A stretch of 64,000 bases of DNA from positions 2,542,001 through 2,606,000 of the forward strand of contig NZ_CP121682.1 in NCBI RefSeq assembly GCF_029760955.1, in the 5' to 3' direction. Shown here one piece after another: positions 37,455 to 47,254 of this stretch; positions within the stretch are counted from its first letter, which is position 1; the number at the start of each line of letters is the position of its first letter. The position numbers and the translations under genes were made by a program. Below the pieces are notes generated by a model. The model had not been told where the DNA came from. It searched no databases and saw only the letters and a program-made list of their open reading frames with translations. This stretch comes from Streptomyces cathayae. GTDB taxonomy: Bacteria; Actinomycetota; Actinomycetes; Streptomycetales; Streptomycetaceae.

Positions 37455-39293
37455 TCAGCCGAAGATGCCGTACTGCTGGAAACCGGTGCCGACGGAGATC
37501 CGGGTGGCGAAGATCTTGCTCGTGGCCTTCCCGGTGCCCTTGTACAGGTACAGGGTGCCGCCGGGGGTGCGGGCCAGGAAGTCCGCCTTGCCGTCTCCGC
37601 TGACGTCGCCCACGGCCGCGAAGGCGTTGTACGTCTTGTTGCTCCAGGTGCGGACCTTGACCCGGCCGGAGAAGGCGCCGGTGCCGGCCTTGCCGGTGCC
37701 CTTGTACAGGTACACCGCGCCGGTGCTCTTGTGGCGGGCGATCAGGTCGGTCTTCCCGTCGCCGTTGAAGTCGCCGTGGCCGCGCACCGAGTTGTACTGG
37801 TTCCAGCCGGAGCCGGCCTTCACCCGGGCGGAGAAGGTGCCGTTGCCCTTGCCCGGGTAGATCCACAGCACGCCGGCGGAGTCCACGGACAGCAGGTCGG
37901 GCAGGTAGTCCCCGGTGACGTCGCCGGGGGCGACGATGCGGGTGCGGGTCTTCCAGTTGGCGAAGATGCGCTTGGTGGACCAGGAGTCGCTGGAGACCAC
38001 GTACCGGGTCCAGTAGACGGCGCCGTCGCTGCTGCTCCGGTACACCAGGTCCTGGTACCCGTCCCGGTCGAGGTCGGTCTGCAGGACGGTGTTGACGCCC
38101 TTCCAGTTGCCCCAGGACCTGCGGGTGGCGAAGGAGGAGCCCTTGGAGTCCAGGGAGTAGCCGGTCGTCGTCGAGGACTTGCGCGCCCACAGGTCGGCGC
38201 GGTGGTCGCCGCTGATGTTGGTGTCGTCGACGCGTGCGTAGGCGGCCCCGACATAGCTGCTCACCTTGGCGAAGACGCTGTAGGCGCCCTTCTCGACGCA
38301 GTCCCGCACGCCCCAGGAGACGACGCCGACGATCCGGTTGTTCACGACCAGCGGGCCGCCGGAGTCGCCGTTGCAGGCGGAGGTGGTGCCGCTGTCGGCG
38401 CCGGTGGCGGGCTTGCCGGCGCAGACCATGTGGCCCTTGACGAAGTCGGCGCCGTAGGTGCGGGCGCACGTCGCGTCGGACTGGAGGGGCAGCGTGGCCG
38501 CCTTCAGCGTCTCGGAGACGTCCTGGCTGGTGGAGCTGGTGCGGCCCCAGCCGTAGACCTTGGCGCTCTTTCCGGCGGCGTAGGAGGCGGTGTCGCCGGA
38601 GGTGGTCATGCGGATCGGGGTGGCCTTGACGGGGCCGGGCAGGGTGAGCACCGCGATGTCGTTGTCGATGGTCGTCGCGTTGTACGACGGGTGGTTCCAC
38701 TGGCGCCAGACACCGGAGACGGTGCCGCCGCGCAGGTTTCCGTCGACGGAGGGGAGCTGCGTGGCCCCCGTGACGACGGCGCCGTTGGCGTTCCAGTCGT
38801 ATCCCTTGACGCAGTGCGCGGCGGTGAGGATCTTCGTCGGGGCCACGACGGCACCACCGCAGAAGAAGCCGATGTCGTCGCTCGTGCGGCTGGTGCCCCG
38901 GTCGTCGTAGTAGTGGAGCTGCGCCATCCAGGGCGCGGAGGTGATGGCGGTCGTGCTGCCACCGATGATCTTCGCGTCGATGACGGAGCCGCTGCCGCCG
39001 GCACCGGTGGTGGTGCCGGTGGTGGTGCTCTTGCTCAGCGACGACCGGTTCGCCTGGCCCGCGGTGTCGTCACCGGCGAGCGCGCCGGCGAGGCGCTTCT
39101 TCAGCTCGGCCGGTGACGGCGAGCTGAGCTCCGGGGCCGCGGTCGGCTGCGGCTGCGGCAGCGCGGTGGCGGCGCCGGCGGACGAGGTCAGCAGTGCGGC
39201 GGTGACGGCCGCGGCGACGCCGGCTGCGGCTACGGGCAGTGCGATTCTGACCCGGCGTCTGTGCCGACCGCCCCCGGACATGGAAGTACCCAC
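37455..39293 (-). CDS. Secreted trypsin-like serine protease with FG-GAP/VCBS repeats
   Basis: A 612-residue exported protein. Signal peptide 1-41 (basic start, Ala-rich core), then a Pro/Ser-rich propeptide-like region to about 105. The S1 trypsin domain has all three catalytic residues (LTAAHC, DNDIAVLTL, CNGDSGGPLV). The C-terminal 230 residues contain FG-GAP-type Asp-rich repeats (DLDRDGYQDL, GDFNGDGKTDL, GDVSGDGKADF), probably calcium-binding blades of a propeller for adhesion or substrate contact. GTG 39293 follows AGGGGGGACTTGA. Confidence 0.92.
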   Translation of the reverse strand: MGTSMSGGGRHRRRVRIALPVAAAGVAAAVTAALLTSSAGAATALPQPQPTAAPELSSPSPAELKKRLAGALAGDDTAGQANRSSLSKSTTTGTTTGAGGSGSVIDAKIIGGSTTAITSAPWMAQLHYYDDRGTSRTSDDIGFFCGGAVVAPTKILTAAHCVKGYDWNANGAVVTGATQLPSVDGNLRGGTVSGVWRQWNHPSYNATTIDNDIAVLTLPGPVKATPIRMTTSGDTASYAAGKSAKVYGWGRTSSTSQDVSETLKAATLPLQSDATCARTYGADFVKGHMVCAGKPATGADSGTTSACNGDSGGPLVVNNRIVGVVSWGVRDCVEKGAYSVFAKVSSYVGAAYARVDDTNISGDHRADLWARKSSTTTGYSLDSKGSSFATRRSWGNWKGVNTVLQTDLDRDGYQDLVYRSSSDGAVYWTRYVVSSDSWSTKRIFANWKTRTRIVAPGDVTGDYLPDLLSVDSAGVLWIYPGKGNGTFSARVKAGSGWNQYNSVRGHGDFNGDGKTDLIARHKSTGAVYLYKGTGKAGTGAFSGRVKVRTWSNKTYNAFAAVGDVSGDGKADFLARTPGGTLYLYKGTGKATSKIFATRISVGTGFQQYGIFG

Positions 39294-39378
39294 TCAAGTC
39301 CCCCCTCGGGATCGGAAGTTCGGGTCTCGATGCGAAGATCGGCCCGGAACAGCGCGATCGTACACCTGTCCGAGTACA

Positions 39379-39419
39379 GGCAAAGGGCCGCTCCCCTCGG
39401 AGGGGAGCGGCCCTTTGCC
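39379..39419. terminator. Terminator of rho
   Basis: A 19-bp perfect inverted repeat (39379-39397 with 39401-39419) and 3-nt loop, 29 nt past the rho stop on the minus strand. Confidence 0.9.
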
Positions 39420-39447
39420 GGGCGGAGCCGAGGCGGCGGGAGTGGCG

Positions 39448-41544
39448 TCAGTCGCCGTTGCCCGGTGTCGGCGTCGTCTTCTGGATCTGCAGCAGGAACT
39501 CGGCGTTCGACTTCGTCTGCTTCATCTTGTCGAGGAGCAGTTCGATCGCCTGCTGCGAGTCGAGCGCGTGCAGCACCCGGCGGAGCTTCCAGGTGATGGC
39601 CAACTCGTCGCTGCCGAGCAGGATCTCCTCCTTGCGGGTGCCGGACGCGTCGACGTCCACCGCGGGGAAGATGCGCTTGTCGGCGAGCTTCCGGTCGAGC
39701 TTGAGCTCCATGTTGCCGGTGCCCTTGAACTCCTCGAAGATCACCTCGTCCATGCGGGACCCGGTGTCCACCAGCGCGGTGGCGAGGATGGTCAGCGAGC
39801 CGCCGTCCTCGATGTTGCGGGCCGCACCGAAGAAGCGCTTCGGCGGGTAGAGCGCCGTCGAGTCGACACCACCGGACAGGATGCGGCCGGAGGCCGGGGC
39901 GGCGAGGTTGTACGCACGGCCCAGACGGGTGATCGAGTCGAGCAGCACGACCACGTCGTGACCCAGCTCCACCAGGCGCTTGGCGCGCTCGATGGCGAGT
40001 TCGGCGACCGTGGTGTGGTCCTCTGCGGGGCGGTCGAAGGTCGAGGAGATGACCTCGCCCTTCACCGACCGCTGCATGTCGGTGACCTCTTCCGGACGCT
40101 CGTCGACGAGGACGACCATCAGGTGGCACTCGGGGTTGTTGTGCGTGATCGCGTTGGCGACCGCCTGCATGATCATGGTCTTGCCGGTCTTCGGCGGAGC
40201 CACGATCAGACCGCGCTGGCCCTTGCCGATCGGCGACACGAGGTCGATGATCCGCGTGGTGAGGACACCGGGGTCGGTCTCCAGGCGGAGGCGGTCCTGC
40301 GGGTACAGCGGGGTGAGCTTGTTGAACTCCGGGCGGCCGCGGCCGTGTTCGGGCGCCATACCGTTGACGGAGTCCAGGCGGACCAGCGCGTTGAACTTCT
40401 CGCGGCGCTCGCCCTCCTTGGGCTGGCGCACCGCGCCGGTGAGGTGGTCGCCCTTGCGCAGGCCGTTCTTGCGGACCTGGGCGAGGGAGACGTACACGTC
40501 GTTCGGACCGGGCAGGTAGCCGGAGGTCCGGATGAACGCGTAGTTGTCGAGGATGTCGAGGATGCCCGCGACCGGGATCAGGACGTCGTCCTCGGTGATC
40601 TGCGGCTCGGAGGCCATGTCGTCGCGCCCGCGGCGGCCGCGGCGGTCGCGGTAGCGGCCGCGCCGGCCGCGACGGCCACCGTCGTCGTCGTAACCGTCGT
40701 CCTGACCCTGGCCCTGACCCTGGCCCTGACGGCCGCCGCCCTGCTGCTGGCTCTGCTGACGGCCCTGACCGCCCTGGCTGCTCTGACCGCCCTGGCTGCC
40801 CTGACCGCCCTGGGTCTGCTGCTGGTCGTCGCCCCGGTGGCGACGGTCACCGCGGTCCGTCCGATCGCTCCGGTCGCTCCGGTCATTGCGGTCGCGGCCG
40901 CGGTCACGGCGGTCGCGGCGGCGCCCGTCGTGGCCGTCGTGGTCGGACCTGGCGTCGCCCTGCGACTGCTGCGACGGAGCCTCGGTCTTCGACTCGTCCT
41001 GCGGCTCGGGCTTCGACTCGACGGCGGTCTTCTCCGTCGCGGCGGCCGGAGCGCCCGCCTCGGCGGTGACGCGGCGGCGGCGCTCGACGGGGGCGGCCGC
41101 CTCGGCGGCGGGAGCCTGCTCGGCCGGGGCGCCGGCCTTCGGGGCCGTCTGGCCGGGAATGTCGATCTGCTGCTGGGCCGCGGCGTCTTCGGCGGCGGCC
41201 GGCTTCGTCTCGGCGGCCTCACCCGTACGGGTCCGGGAGGTGGTACGGCGCTTGGGCTTACTCTCCGCCGCCTCGGCCGGGGCCTCGCTCTTCGGCGCGG
41301 CGGCGCCCGCTCCCGCCTGCGCCTCCTTGATGACCTCGATCAGCTGACTCTTGCGCATACGCGCGGTGCCCCTGATACCGAGGCCCGATGCGACCTGCTG
41401 AAGCTCGGCCAGCACCATGCCTTCGAGGCCGGTACCGCGGCGCCGCCGGGATCCGGCACCGCCGGCAGGCGCGGAGGCGTCCGTGGCGGGCGCGGCAGCG
41501 GTCTCCTCGACACGTGCGCCCATCAGATCGGTGGTGTCGCTCAC
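39448..41544 (-). CDS. rho: Transcription termination factor Rho with long hydrophilic insert
   Basis: A 698-residue Rho, the hexameric RNA helicase that ends transcription. The N-terminal Rho domain (about 40-75, [14 protein letters not shown]) is separated from the cold-shock-like RNA-binding domain (from about 315) by about 230 residues rich in Ala, Arg, Asp and then Gln/Gly. The motor core has P-loop APPKTGKT near 450, [12 protein letters not shown], and the R-loop/Q-loop blocks. Such inserts are typical of high-GC actinobacteria. GTG 41544 has GGAAGGA upstream. It stands alone with its own terminator. Confidence 0.96.
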   Translation of the reverse strand: MSDTTDLMGARVEETAAAPATDASAPAGGAGSRRRRGTGLEGMVLAELQQVASGLGIRGTARMRKSQLIEVIKEAQAGAGAAAPKSEAPAEAAESKPKRRTTSRTRTGEAAETKPAAAEDAAAQQQIDIPGQTAPKAGAPAEQAPAAEAAAPVERRRRVTAEAGAPAAATEKTAVESKPEPQDESKTEAPSQQSQGDARSDHDGHDGRRRDRRDRGRDRNDRSDRSDRTDRGDRRHRGDDQQQTQGGQGSQGGQSSQGGQGRQQSQQQGGGRQGQGQGQGQDDGYDDDGGRRGRRGRYRDRRGRRGRDDMASEPQITEDDVLIPVAGILDILDNYAFIRTSGYLPGPNDVYVSLAQVRKNGLRKGDHLTGAVRQPKEGERREKFNALVRLDSVNGMAPEHGRGRPEFNKLTPLYPQDRLRLETDPGVLTTRIIDLVSPIGKGQRGLIVAPPKTGKTMIMQAVANAITHNNPECHLMVVLVDERPEEVTDMQRSVKGEVISSTFDRPAEDHTTVAELAIERAKRLVELGHDVVVLLDSITRLGRAYNLAAPASGRILSGGVDSTALYPPKRFFGAARNIEDGGSLTILATALVDTGSRMDEVIFEEFKGTGNMELKLDRKLADKRIFPAVDVDASGTRKEEILLGSDELAITWKLRRVLHALDSQQAIELLLDKMKQTKSNAEFLLQIQKTTPTPGNGD

Positions 41545-41927
41545 GAAGGGTCCTTCCCTGGAGCGGACGTCGGCCTGTCTGGCTCGGCGACCGGTTGTGC
41601 TGTCCGGCTTCGGTCCTTACTGTGCGGACCGTGCCGGGGCGGTTGTCCGCCGGAACGGCGGGAGGAATTTCTGGTGATGGCGCTTGCCGAGCCGTGACAT
41701 CCAGTGTCACGTGGCGCGGTCGCACCGGTTCCGGAGCGTGCTCGGGGGGCCGTTCAGTGTCCGCGTGTGCCGTACTGTGCGCGTACGGCGCAGAGAACAC
41801 GGTGTGGCTTGGGGAGCTCCCGGAAGAATGTCTGTCCCGAACGGGGACACGAGGCACCTCGCCGTGGTGGGGTCGGGTGCAGACTTGAGGTTAACACTAC
41901 CGGATCCAACAAACATTCCCCCTCTCC

Positions 41928-41959
41928 TCATCCGGCAACCGTGTCATCCGGCAACCGTG
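41928..41959. repeat. 16-bp perfect tandem repeat after thrB
   Basis: TCATCCGGCAACCGTG occurs twice in tandem immediately beyond the thrB stop. No inverted-repeat character or coding sense is apparent. Confidence 0.8.
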
Positions 41960-41961
41960 TG

Positions 41962-42879
41962 TCAGGCGGCAAGCGGAAGCACGCTCGCTCCCTGCAGATC
42001 GAGACGGAGCCGGTTGGCGGCCCAGTCGGCGCCGGCCAGTGCTTCGACCTTGTCTGCGGTGTCGGCGTCGGCCAGCGCCATGACGGTGGGCCCGGCACCG
42101 GAGATCACCGCGGGGACGCCGTCCGCGCGCAGCCGCTCGACCAGCGCCGCGCTCTCGGGCATGGCGGGGGCCCGGTAGTCCTGGTGCAGACGGTCCTCGG
42201 TGGCGGGCAGCAGCAGCTCGGGACGCCTGGTCAGCGCCTCGACGAGCAGGGCGGCACGGCCCGCGTTGGCGGCGGCGTCGACGTGCGGCACGGTACGCGG
42301 CAGCAGGCCGCGGGCGGTCTCGGTGAGGACGGGTTTACCCGGTACGAAGACCACCGGGACGATCGATTCGGCGGGCTCCAGCCTGATCGCGCGGGCCACG
42401 CCGCCCTCCATCCAGGAGAGGCTGAAGCCGCCCAGCAGGCAGGCCGCGACGTTGTCGGGGTGGCCCTCGATCTCGGTGGCGAGTTCGAGCAGCGCGGCGT
42501 CGTCGAGCTTGGCCTCCGCGCCTATGGTCACGGCGCGGGCGGCGACTATGCCGGCGCAGATGGCGGCCGAGGAGGAGCCCAGGCCCCGGCCGTGCGGAAT
42601 GCGGTTGGCGCAGACGATCTCCAGGCCGCGCGGCTGTCCGCCCAGCAGGTCGAAGGCGGTGCGCAGGGAGCGCACGAGCAGATGCCTCTCGTCGCGCGGG
42701 AGGGTCTCACCGCCCTCACCGGCGATGTCGATGTGCAGCCCGGCGTCGGCCACCCGGACGACCACGTCGTCGTACAGGCCCAGCGCGAGGCCCAGGGCGT
42801 CGAAGCCCGGACCGAGGTTGGCGCTGGTGGCGGGGACGCGCACCCGGACGGCGGCGGCGCGGAAGGCGGGACCGGCCAT
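41962..42879 (-). CDS. thrB: Homoserine kinase
   Basis: A 305-residue GHMP-family kinase that makes O-phosphohomoserine, the ThrC substrate. The ATP-binding motif PHGRGLGSSSAAICAG and the N-terminal VRVPATSANLGPGFDALGLAL are clear. I start at ATG 42879; the nearest AAGGAG is 11-12 nt away, a weak spacing. It lies 429 bp downstream of thrC, unlike the tight hom-thrC pair, so it may have its own promoter. Two 18-bp direct repeats lie just upstream. Confidence 0.96.
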   Translation of the reverse strand: MAGPAFRAAAVRVRVPATSANLGPGFDALGLALGLYDDVVVRVADAGLHIDIAGEGGETLPRDERHLLVRSLRTAFDLLGGQPRGLEIVCANRIPHGRGLGSSSAAICAGIVAARAVTIGAEAKLDDAALLELATEIEGHPDNVAACLLGGFSLSWMEGGVARAIRLEPAESIVPVVFVPGKPVLTETARGLLPRTVPHVDAAANAGRAALLVEALTRRPELLLPATEDRLHQDYRAPAMPESAALVERLRADGVPAVISGAGPTVMALADADTADKVEALAGADWAANRLRLDLQGASVLPLAA

Positions 42880-43308
42880 CGCTCGTTGACTCTCCTTGAG
42901 CTGGTGACTGTCGTGGGATCTGGGCGACTGTCGATTGAGCTGGTGACTGTCGAATGACATGCGACGACGTACGAAACCCCGAGGTCGCCGCCGACCAGGA
43001 GGGCCGGCCGCTTTCCGCGCCTCTCGGCGGTCGCTTCCGGACCACGGGGACGACGCGGTACCGCGGCATATGCGGCGGGTGGGTTGACTACAGCCTATCG
43101 AAGGACGGTTCCGTGTCGACATAGGGCGCACGGGAGGCGCACGATGCGTGTCGTAAGCCCCTTGTGCACCCCCTGAGGGAGACCTCCCCCGGCAAGCGCC
43201 CTCTTACGCCCTTCCTGCCGTCCGATGCGGCGGCTGCGGGGCGCGGAGGGCGCCCGAAGGGGCCGGGGGCGCACGGGCCCGCCGACCCCGTCGCCCCCCT
43301 CGGCCCTG
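42880..43308. other. thrC-thrB intergenic region with direct repeats
   Basis: 429 bp. Close to thrB, TTGAGCTGGTGACTGTCG occurs twice (42896-42913 and 42935-42952, 39 bp apart), with a partial third GCGACTGTCG between. The part nearer thrC is GC-rich with no recognisable gene. A second promoter or operator for thrB is plausible. Confidence 0.6.
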
Positions 43309-44367
43309 TCAGACCAGCCCGAGCCGCTCGGCGGCCGCGGCGGCGTCCACCGGGACGGTGACCGGCTGCGGGGCGCCGGCGACGGCCCAGTCCGGGTCCT
43401 TCAGACCGTTGCCGGTGACGGTGCACACGATCTTCTGCCCCGGGTCGACCTTGCCCTGCTCGGCGGCCTTCAGCAGACCGGCGACCGACGCGGCGGACGC
43501 GGGCTCGACGAAGACGCCCTCCTGCGAGGCCAACAGCCGGTAGGCGCGCAGGATCTCACGGTCCGTCACCTCGTCGATGAGGCCGCCGGACTCGTCCCGC
43601 GCGGCGAGCGCGTACTGCCACGAGGCCGGGTTGCCGATCCGGATGGCGGTGGCGATGGTCGCCGGGTCCTTGACGACCTCGCCGCGCACGATCGGGGCGC
43701 TGCCGGAGGCCTGGAAGCCCCACATGCGCGGGGTCCGGGTGGCCACGCCGTCGGCGGCGTACTCCCGGTAGCCCTTCCAATAGGCGGTGATGTTGCCCGC
43801 GTTGCCCACCGGGAGGACGTGGATGTCGGGGGCGTCGCCGAGCATGTCCACGATCTCGAAGGCGGCCGTCTTCTGCCCCTCGATACGCACCGGGTTGACC
43901 GAATTGACCAGCGCCACGGGGTAGTTGTCGCTGAGCGCGCGGGCGAGGGTGAGGCAGTCGTCGAAGTTGCCGTCGACCTGGAGGATCTTCGCCCCGTGCA
44001 CCAGGGCCTGGCCCATCTTGCCGAGCGCGATCTTGCCCTGCGGCACGAGCACCGCGGAGACCATCCCGGCGCGCACCGCGTAGGCGGCGGCGGAGGCGGA
44101 GGTGTTGCCGGTGGAGGCGCAGATGACGGCCTGCGCGCCCTCCTCCTTGGCCTTGGAGATGGCCATGGTCATCCCCCGGTCCTTGAAGGACCCGGTCGGG
44201 TTGGCACCCTCGACCTTGAGGTGGACCTCGCAGCCCGTGCGCTCGGAGAGCACCTGCGCGGGCACGAGCGGCGTACCGCCCTCACGGAGTGTCACGACCG
44301 GCGTGGTGTCGGCGACCGGCAGCCGGTCCCGGTACTCCTCGATGATTCCGCGCCACTGGTGGGTCAT
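43309..44367 (-). CDS. thrC: Threonine synthase
   Basis: A 352-residue PLP enzyme turning O-phosphohomoserine into threonine, the last step of the pathway. PLP Lys62 lies in [12 protein letters not shown], and the phosphate-binding glycine loop is [10 protein letters not shown]. It follows hom with a 6-nt gap, so the two are co-translated. Confidence 0.97.
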   Translation of the reverse strand: MTHQWRGIIEEYRDRLPVADTTPVVTLREGGTPLVPAQVLSERTGCEVHLKVEGANPTGSFKDRGMTMAISKAKEEGAQAVICASTGNTSASAAAYAVRAGMVSAVLVPQGKIALGKMGQALVHGAKILQVDGNFDDCLTLARALSDNYPVALVNSVNPVRIEGQKTAAFEIVDMLGDAPDIHVLPVGNAGNITAYWKGYREYAADGVATRTPRMWGFQASGSAPIVRGEVVKDPATIATAIRIGNPASWQYALAARDESGGLIDEVTDREILRAYRLLASQEGVFVEPASAASVAGLLKAAEQGKVDPGQKIVCTVTGNGLKDPDWAVAGAPQPVTVPVDAAAAAERLGLV

Positions 44368-44373
44368 TGCTGC

Positions 44374-45666
44374 TTACTCTCCTTCAACCCGCATGATGCT
44401 GGCGACACCGCGCACGGTGTCGAGCTTGCGCAACGCCTCGACGGTGCCGCCGAGGGCCGCGTCGGACGCACGGTGGGTGACGACGACGAGGGATGCCTCC
44501 CCGTCCTTGCCCTGCTGGCGGACCGTGTCGATCGAGACCCCGTGCTCCGCGAACACGGTCGCGACCTGGGCGAGAACACCCGGCTTGTCGGCCACGTCGA
44601 GGCTGATGTGGTACCGCGTGACGACATCACCCATCGGCGAGACCGGCAGCGCCGCGTAGGCGGACTCGCCCGGTCCGGTGGCCTCGCCCAGCCGGTTGCG
44701 GCAGACGGCGACGAGGTCGCCGAGCACGGCGGAGGCGGTGGGCGCCCCGCCGGCGCCGGGCCCGTAGAACATCAGCTGCCCGGCGGCCTCCGACTCCACG
44801 AACACGGCGTTGTAGGCACCGCGCACCGAGGCCAGCGGGTGGGTGAGCGGGATCATCGCCGGATGCACGCGCGCGGTGACGGAGGCGCCGTCCCCGGCCC
44901 GCTCGCAGATGGCGAGCAGCTTGATGGTGCAGCCCATCTCCTTGGCCGAGGCGATGTCGGCGGCGGTGACCTCGGTCATGCCCTCGCGGTGGACGTCGTC
45001 GAGCCGCACCCGCGTGTGGAAGGCGATCCCGGCGAGGATGGCGGCCTTGGCGGCGGCGTCGAAGCCCTCGACGTCGGCGGTGGGGTCGGCTTCCGCGTAC
45101 CCGAGGGCCGTGGCCTCGTCGAGCGCCTCCTGGTAGCCGGCGCCGGTGGTGTCCATGGCGTCGAGGATGAAGTTCGTCGTCCCGTTGACGATGCCGAGGA
45201 TCCGGTTGACCTTGTCGCCCGCGAGCGACTCTCGCAGCGGCCGGATCAGCGGGATGGCACCGGCGACGGCGGCCTCGTAGTAGAGGTCCTTGCCGTGCTC
45301 CTCGGCGGCGGCGTGCAGCGCGGCACCGTCCTGGGCGAGCAGCGCCTTGTTCGCGGAGACCACGGACGCGCCGTGTGCGAAGGCGGTGGTGATCAGCGTC
45401 CGCGCGGGCTCGATCCCGCCGATGACCTCGATGACGACGTCGAGGTCGCCCCGTTTGACGAGGGCGGTGGCGTCGGTGGTGACCAGCTCGGCCGGGATGC
45501 CCTCCCGCACCCGGTCGGGGCGCCGCACGGCGACCCCGGCGAGCTCCACCGGGGCGCCGATGCGGGCGGCGAGGTCGTCGGCCTGCGTCGTCATGATGCG
45601 CGCCACCTCTGAGCCGACCACTCCACAGCCCAGCAGCGCCACCTTCAGCGGACGCGTACGCATCAT
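44374..45666 (-). CDS. hom: Homoserine dehydrogenase
   Basis: A 430-residue NAD(P)H-dependent enzyme reducing aspartate semialdehyde to homoserine, the branch towards Thr, Met and Ile. N-terminal Rossmann motif LLGCGVVGSEVA, catalytic region GIVNGTTNFIL with ALGYAEADPTADVEG, and a C-terminal ACT domain (ISLDVADKPGVLAQVATVFAE) for threonine feedback. Two adjacent ATG codons (45666, 45663) follow GAGGTCGG; either may be used. Confidence 0.97.
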   Translation of the reverse strand: MMRTRPLKVALLGCGVVGSEVARIMTTQADDLAARIGAPVELAGVAVRRPDRVREGIPAELVTTDATALVKRGDLDVVIEVIGGIEPARTLITTAFAHGASVVSANKALLAQDGAALHAAAEEHGKDLYYEAAVAGAIPLIRPLRESLAGDKVNRILGIVNGTTNFILDAMDTTGAGYQEALDEATALGYAEADPTADVEGFDAAAKAAILAGIAFHTRVRLDDVHREGMTEVTAADIASAKEMGCTIKLLAICERAGDGASVTARVHPAMIPLTHPLASVRGAYNAVFVESEAAGQLMFYGPGAGGAPTASAVLGDLVAVCRNRLGEATGPGESAYAALPVSPMGDVVTRYHISLDVADKPGVLAQVATVFAEHGVSIDTVRQQGKDGEASLVVVTHRASDAALGGTVEALRKLDTVRGVASIMRVEGE

Positions 45667-45847
45667 CCGACCTCGTTTCCCGATTACCGTCTCGATTGCA
45701 CCAGTCTCACTCACCGGACGGAAGTTTCTGCCCTTTGTCCGGATCGTGAGACATCAATTTCATTGCGGAGCCCGCGAGAACCGAAGATCTTCCACCTCGC
45801 GGTGCCTCGCGGTGCCTCTCGTATCTCACTCGTACCTCACCCGTACC

Positions 45848-47239
45848 TCACCCGACGTCGAGGCGGAGGAGGTCCTCCTCGGTCTCGCGCCGGACGATCA
45901 CCCGTGCCTCGCCGTCCGCGACGGCGACGACGGGCGGGCGGAGAACGTGGTTGTAGTTGCTGGCCATCGACCGGCAGTACGCCCCGGTGGCCGGTACGGC
46001 GATCAGGTCGCCCGGCGCCAGGTCCGCCGGCAGGAAGGCGTCGCGCACCACGATGTCCCCGCTCTCGCAGTGCTTGCCGACGACCCGGCTGAGCATCGGC
46101 TCGGCGTCGGAGCGGCGGGAGACGAGGGCGACGCTGTACTCGGCGTCGTACAGCGCGGTGCGGATGTTGTCCGACATCCCGCCGTCGACGGAGACGTAGG
46201 TGCGCAGGCCGTCCAGCGGCTTGACGGTACCGACCTCGTACACCGTGAAGGCGGTCGGCCCGACGATGGCGCGTCCCGGCTCCACGGAGATGCGCGGGAC
46301 ACTGAGACGGGCGGCCTCGCACTCCCGGGTGACGATCTCGGTCAGCGCCTTGGCGATCTCGTGCGGCTCGCGGGGGTCGTCGTCGCTGGTGTAGGCGATG
46401 CCGAGGCCGCCCCCGAGGTCGATCTCGGGCAGCTCGACCCCATGCTCGTCACGGATTTCCCTGAGCAGCCCGATGACCCGGTGCGCGGCGACCTCGAACC
46501 CCGACATGTCGAAGATCTGCGACCCGATGTGCGAGTGGATCCCGATGACCTCCAGCCCGTCCAGCCGGAGCGCCCGCCGCACGGCCTCGGCGGCCTGCCC
46601 GCCGGCGAGCGGGATCCCGAACTTCTGGTCCTCGTGGGCGGTGGCGATGAACTCGTGGGTGTGCGCCTCGACGCCGACGGTGACCCGGATCTGCACCCGC
46701 TGCCGGGTGCCGAGCGACTGCGCGATGTGCGCGACCCGGACGATCTCCTGGAAGGAGTCGAGCACGATCCGCCCGACACCGGCCTCGACGGCCCGGCGGA
46801 TCTCCGCCACGGACTTGTTGTTGCCGTGGAAGGCGATCCGGTCGGCGGGCATACCGGCGGACAGGGCGGTGGCCAGTTCCCCGCCGGAGCAGACGTCGAG
46901 GTTCAGCCCCTCCTCGTCGAGCCACCGCACGACGGCCCGGGAGAGGAACGCCTTACCGGCGTAGAACACGTCGGCGTCGTTCCCGAAGGCACTGCGCCAG
47001 GCCCGCGCGCGGGCGCGGAAGTCGGTCTCGTCGAGGATGTAGGCGGGGGTCCCGAACTCCTCGGCGAGCCGCGTCACGGAGATCCCGCCGACGATGACCA
47101 CACCGTCCTCGTCACGGCCGACGGTCTGCGCCCACACCTTCGGGTCGAGGGCGTTGAGATCGGCGGGCGGCGCGGAATAGTGCCCCTCGGGGAGGACGTC
47201 GGCGTAGCGGGGTCCGGCGGGGTGTGCGGAACGGCTCAT
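45848..47239 (-). CDS. lysA: Diaminopimelate decarboxylase
   Basis: A 463-residue fold-type III PLP enzyme making L-lysine from meso-diaminopimelate. PLP Lys96 lies in [10 protein letters not shown], the glycine loop near [14 protein letters not shown], and the C-terminal catalytic Cys in [10 protein letters not shown], with the Tyr in [12 protein letters not shown]. It starts 15 nt after the ArgS-like gene stop, so they are co-transcribed. About 180 bp separate it from hom. Confidence 0.96.
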   Translation of the reverse strand: MSRSAHPAGPRYADVLPEGHYSAPPADLNALDPKVWAQTVGRDEDGVVIVGGISVTRLAEEFGTPAYILDETDFRARARAWRSAFGNDADVFYAGKAFLSRAVVRWLDEEGLNLDVCSGGELATALSAGMPADRIAFHGNNKSVAEIRRAVEAGVGRIVLDSFQEIVRVAHIAQSLGTRQRVQIRVTVGVEAHTHEFIATAHEDQKFGIPLAGGQAAEAVRRALRLDGLEVIGIHSHIGSQIFDMSGFEVAAHRVIGLLREIRDEHGVELPEIDLGGGLGIAYTSDDDPREPHEIAKALTEIVTRECEAARLSVPRISVEPGRAIVGPTAFTVYEVGTVKPLDGLRTYVSVDGGMSDNIRTALYDAEYSVALVSRRSDAEPMLSRVVGKHCESGDIVVRDAFLPADLAPGDLIAVPATGAYCRSMASNYNHVLRPPVVAVADGEARVIVRRETEEDLLRLDVG

Positions 47240-47254
47240 TCTTCGCGTGCTCTT

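Noticed and set aside
40680..40850. Internal repeats within rho at the DNA level
   Set aside because: They reflect repeated Gln/Gly codons in the disordered insert and not a separate repeat element.
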